From Liolophura sinensis (Eukaryota; Mollusca; Polyplacophora; Chitonida; Chitonidae), in NCBI RefSeq assembly GCF_032854445.1, contig NW_027018429.1, positions 1 to 27,520 of the forward strand: 27,520 nt of DNA, in the 5' to 3' direction. Made by a program: the position numbers and the translations under genes. This document shows, one piece after another, positions 25,173-27,520 of this stretch. The notes beneath the pieces were generated by a model. That model saw only the letters and a list, made by a program, of their open reading frames with translations, was not told the origin of the DNA and made no database searches. Each line of letters starts with the position of its first letter. Position 1 is the stretch's first letter.

Positions 25173-26138
25173 TCAACCTGGTCAAATCACTTTTCCCGTG
25201 CAGGATACAGGAGTGTTCATACTTTAATCATTAAAGACAGCCGACCGATGTGCTTTCTGTATAGTAACTCTGACTGTACATGCGTGTCTACTAACACAAA
25301 AGTGCGGTCTGCTGCCGTAACTTACGTAATAGCAGATAATATGTACGCTACTCCAACACAAACTGCTGCTCAATGTCTCTCTCTAAAACACTTGACTTGA
25401 TCAACAATATAGTACTCACAACGAATTGGTCTTGGACATGTGTAAATGGCCGTGTAAATGTACATGTATACATACATATATCCATATATCTGCATAAGTA
25501 AGCCCGAAAAATTAAAAAATTTATCTGATAGTTAAGAATATATAAATGTATATATGCATTTGGCCATGACACATTAAATATTCCAGTTCAATTACCGGAT
25601 AAATTTCAAATTAAACTACAAATATTAGGGAACAATAAATATATGAAGTAGACGGGAAAATGACGTCATTATGTTTGTGTACCAAGCTACAGGGTACCAA
25701 AAGTAAAAAGTCACGGTTAACAAAACGTACAATCTATTTGTATTGTCTTTGACCATTTTTCAGTATCCTTCCAGTGAGCCCAAATCGTTGTTTATCCGAT
25801 AAGTAGATAAATAATTACCATTCAAAACTATACGGAAGATTGGCCCTCATTTCTGATTAATAGTTGTCTCCTTTAGGCAAATCCCAATTCTCTATATATA
25901 AGTTGAAAATACTCACCTTAGTGATAATATTTGTAAACAAACTGTCATTGTTAATAAATTCCTCATGATACTTTATTGTGCCAGTAACCCACCTCTCCCT
26001 ATACGCTTCTGTCTGGGACTGGTGCTTCTGAGGACGTACTATGTACGCACCTTTACACCTCATATTTTTTGTGATTTATTTTGAAATTCTTACTTGTATG
26101 TACTGGACTATGTTACACGTGATCTTACCGATAACTAC
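25173..26138. other. 966-bp AT-rich spacer between ORF1 and ORF2, no gene recognised
   Basis: No open frame here has recognisable content. The stretch holds a nested inverted repeat at 25309-25335 (CTGCT with AGCAG, CGTA with TACG inside) and alternating purine-pyrimidine DNA at about 25459-25489. It also has a perfect CRE palindrome TGACGTCA at 25661-25668, a TATA-like TATATATAAG at 25893-25902 and a hairpin CGTAC-TAT-GTACG at 26035-26047. Most two-ORF LINEs have a much shorter gap. The spacer may be a nested insertion, a decayed N-terminal part of ORF2, or normal for this family. I saw no clear terminal inverted repeats or target duplication for a nested element. Confidence 0.6.
25661..25668. 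promoter_or_regulatory. CRE-type palindrome TGACGTCA
   Basis: This is a perfect match to the eight-base CREB/ATF site in the ORF1-ORF2 spacer. A match this short can occur by chance, and no other promoter evidence is adjacent. Confidence 0.2.
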
Positions 26139-26483
26139 ATGCGTAATAAACAAAAATTCGAGCTGTTATCAAGTGAGTACGATGGTAACCAGGCTAGAAC
26201 ATGTGCTTCTTTCTTTCTTAAATGTTGTTACGTCATGGATTACCTAAGTCAATATCGTGTGGCAATCGGGACTTGGTATAACTTTGTGTGCTGTAAAAGC
26301 AGGGTACACCTAATCAAACTTATAAACTTGCTGAATGAATTAACAGTGATTTGTAATGCTACTGACTCTTTACTATTTTGTGTTATTATAGGTATTCTTT
26401 GTAGGTTAAACAACTTGAATTACGTTTTAATTGTCATTATCGCATTACTGCTGCGATGCGGAGATATACATAAAAATCCGGGA
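26139..26483 (+). CDS. 115-residue Cys-rich hydrophobic leader upstream of the 2A-like motif
   Basis: If the 2A motif works, this part is released as a separate small protein. It has nine Cys, including two CC pairs (FFLKCCYV, FVCCKS), a basic patch, then two hydrophobic runs at about residues 77-88 and 93-105, the second leading straight into the 2A motif. The runs are long enough to suggest membrane contact or a hairpin in the membrane. I recognise no domain. The ATG at 26139 is chosen because the only in-frame codons further up (26085-26138) contain no ATG. In sea urchin, some N-terminal 2A sequences act in signal-peptide choice; a similar role here is only a thought. The frame continues into ORF2. 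Confidence 0.5.
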
Positions 26484-26486
26484 CCA
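26445..26486 (+). other. 2A-like ribosome-skipping motif (LLLRCGDIHKNPGP)
   Basis: 2A peptides make the ribosome skip one peptide bond, between the last Gly (26481-26483) and Pro (26484-26486), so two proteins come from one frame. The usual core is D-[VI]-E-x-N-P-G-P. Here Asp, Ile, Asn, Pro, Gly and Pro are kept, but His stands where Glu is usual and Lys follows. The Leu-rich run before it is typical of 2A-like motifs in LINEs. The motif sits directly before the endonuclease, as in other 2A-bearing LINEs. Activity with His at that position is not certain; with low activity the leader would stay fused to ORF2. Confidence 0.75.
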
Positions 26487-27520
26487 CCAAGCTCGCATAA
26501 CTTAAGATGTTGTCATTTTAATGCTAGGAGCCTTCTGGCTCAGTCTGATGATCAAATGTCATCATATTCTAAGTTAGACGAAGTCTCAACCGTACTTGTA
26601 AATGAACATGATTACGATATTATTTGTGTAACAGAAACTTGGCTTAGTTCTGCCATACCAGATGAAAGAGTTAATATAGAAGGGTACTACATTATAAGGA
26701 AAGGCAGAGATATTCATGGTGGGGGTGTTGCCATTTATTGTAAGTCATCATTGAATATCACACGCAGATTAGATCTTGAAAATGAAAATGAAATGCTATG
26801 GATTACAATTGAATTGTTCAATAGAAGTGTATTAGTTGCTGTATGTTACCGCCCTCCTAACCAATCAACGGAATCACGGGATCTTTTTATTGATAACTTT
26901 GATTCTACTCTTACTTCTGTTATATCAGAAAACCCACATGCTTTACTAATATTTGGTGATTTAACGATCGCTGCACTGATTGGAATAAATACCATGATAA
27001 GAGTGAATTAAAAATGAAACTTTTCGACCTTTTGGCTGGAAAAAATTTATTTCAAATACTGAATGAGCGACAAGATATACGGAAGATAGTGCTTATTTAT
27101 TAGATCTAATAATCACTGACAATATGAGATATGTAATAGATTACGGAGTGGCTTGTCCCATGGCTAATCTTGACCACTGCACGATCTATTGTAAACTGGA
27201 TGTTCTTTGCAATGATAAACCTAAATCTTTTAAAAGACATGTATGGGACCTTAAATGTGCTGATATAGACCGTCTACGTAACTTACTGTCTGTCTCACCC
27301 TGGGATATATGTGACGTTTTCACTGATATAAGTGACAAAGTGTATGCATGGTCAAATCTTTTTCTGTCATGCAGTAAGGAAACTATCCCAAATAAAGAAA
27401 TTACCGTGAGACCTCGCGACAAGCCCTGGATGACCAATGATGTGCGATATAAGTTACGAATTCGAAACAGATGCTTTAAAAAGTATAAAAGATCTAAAAA
27501 TGAAAAAGATAAATTTCGCT

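Larger units (their letters stand above)
23869..27520 (+). mobile_element. Non-LTR retrotransposon (LINE), APE-type, 2A-bearing; 3' part beyond window
   Basis: The unique sequence to the right of the array has the layout of a two-ORF LINE on the plus strand: leader, ORF1 with coiled coil and nucleic-acid-binding C-terminal domain, spacer, then ORF2 with 2A-like motif and APE endonuclease. The linker towards the reverse transcriptase is reached before the window ends. From published work, 2A-like motifs before the endonuclease are known in several APE-type LINE groups of invertebrates, including CR1, L2, Rex1, Crack and Ingi. A CR1/L2-like assignment is therefore likely but cannot be fixed without the reverse transcriptase. 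Four frameshifts lie in the two ORFs. The left limit is set where satellite similarity ends and is inferred. The right end, tail and target-site duplication are not visible. Confidence 0.85.
26139..27520 (+). pseudogene. LINE ORF2, N-terminal part: leader, 2A-like motif, APE endonuclease; frameshifted, cut by window edge
   Basis: ORF2 supplies the nickase and reverse transcriptase for target-primed copying. The first frame opens at 26085; its first ATG is 26139, and it runs to the stop at 27009-27011. Residues 1-115 are a Cys-rich hydrophobic leader ending in a 2A-like motif. The endonuclease follows: HFNARSL with Asn at 26520-26522, VTETWLS with the catalytic Glu at 26634-26636, GGGVAIYC, CYRPP and IFGD with Asp at 26958-26960. 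After GD the frame is lost. The next frame, from 26963, reads NDRCTDWN and continues to about 27066. A third frame, from 27067, carries SAYLLDLIITD, the final Asp-His pair (27172-27177, LDH where SDH is usual) and the linker RDKPWMTNDVR (about 27418-27450), open to the window edge. Both breaks fit one lost base each. The reverse transcriptase lies outside. Confidence 0.85.

Noticed and set aside
25348-25572. Minus-strand 74-codon frame in the spacer
   Set aside because: It lies in AT-rich, simple-sequence-like DNA and its composition just reflects ACATGTATA-type DNA.
25745-25765. Possible 3' splice site (CATTTTTCAG) in the spacer
   Set aside because: A pyrimidine run plus CAG is common in AT-rich DNA, and no matching exon or donor could be shown.
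25857-26063. Minus-strand 68-codon frame before ORF2
   Set aside because: No recognisable content, and it overlaps the plus-strand entry to ORF2.
26041-26247. Plus-strand 68-codon frame overlapping the start of ORF2
   Set aside because: It runs in another frame than the leader and endonuclease and has no support beyond being open.
27186-27437. Minus-strand 83-codon frame at the right end
   Set aside because: It is the shadow of the third ORF2 frame, which carries the LDH and RDKPW motifs.

Overview
The window looks like nuclear DNA from an animal, most likely a marine invertebrate. There is no bacterial gene order, and it holds two typical metazoan elements: a long satellite array and a non-LTR (LINE) retrotransposon. 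A mollusc is a plausible guess, because 2A-bearing LINEs and ACATGTA-rich AT-rich DNA are common there. Echinoderms, amphioxus and cnidarians are not excluded, and nothing here fixes the species.

Bases 1 to 23868 (87% of the window) are one head-to-tail tandem array. The monomer is about 550 bp and there are about 43.4 copies, cut by the left edge of the window. Monomers are nearly identical and differ at recurrent diagnostic positions. Following these by eye reveals higher-order structure: two large block pairs repeat at an offset of about 6.05 kb (11 monomers), and a smaller pair near the right end repeats at 5 monomers. Open frames exist in the monomer on both strands, but substitutions in them are mostly amino-acid-changing and the frames are lost to homopolymer length changes. 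I therefore treat the array as non-coding satellite DNA.

The array stops abruptly at 23868, inside a monomer. From 23869 to the right edge lies a plus-strand LINE with its 5' end towards the array. It has a 243-bp leader, an ORF1 (24112-25172) spread over three frames, a 966-bp spacer without a recognised gene, and the start of ORF2 (26139 to past the right edge). ORF1 has a basic N-terminus, a coiled coil and a C-terminal part resembling the RRM-plus-CTD fold of L1-type ORF1 proteins. ORF2 begins with a cysteine-rich hydrophobic leader ending in a 2A-like motif (DIHKNPGP), followed by an APE-type endonuclease. The endonuclease is broken by two frameshifts, one inside the catalytic GDxN motif. 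The reverse transcriptase would lie beyond the window.

In an intact element ORF1 protein would coat the element RNA, and ORF2 would nick the target and copy the RNA there. This copy cannot do so as written, unless the frameshifts are base-calling errors. The points most worth checking are the exact array/LINE junction with a YY1-like site 12 bp inside the element, the unusual 2A-like motif and hydrophobic leader, and the 11-monomer higher-order organisation.
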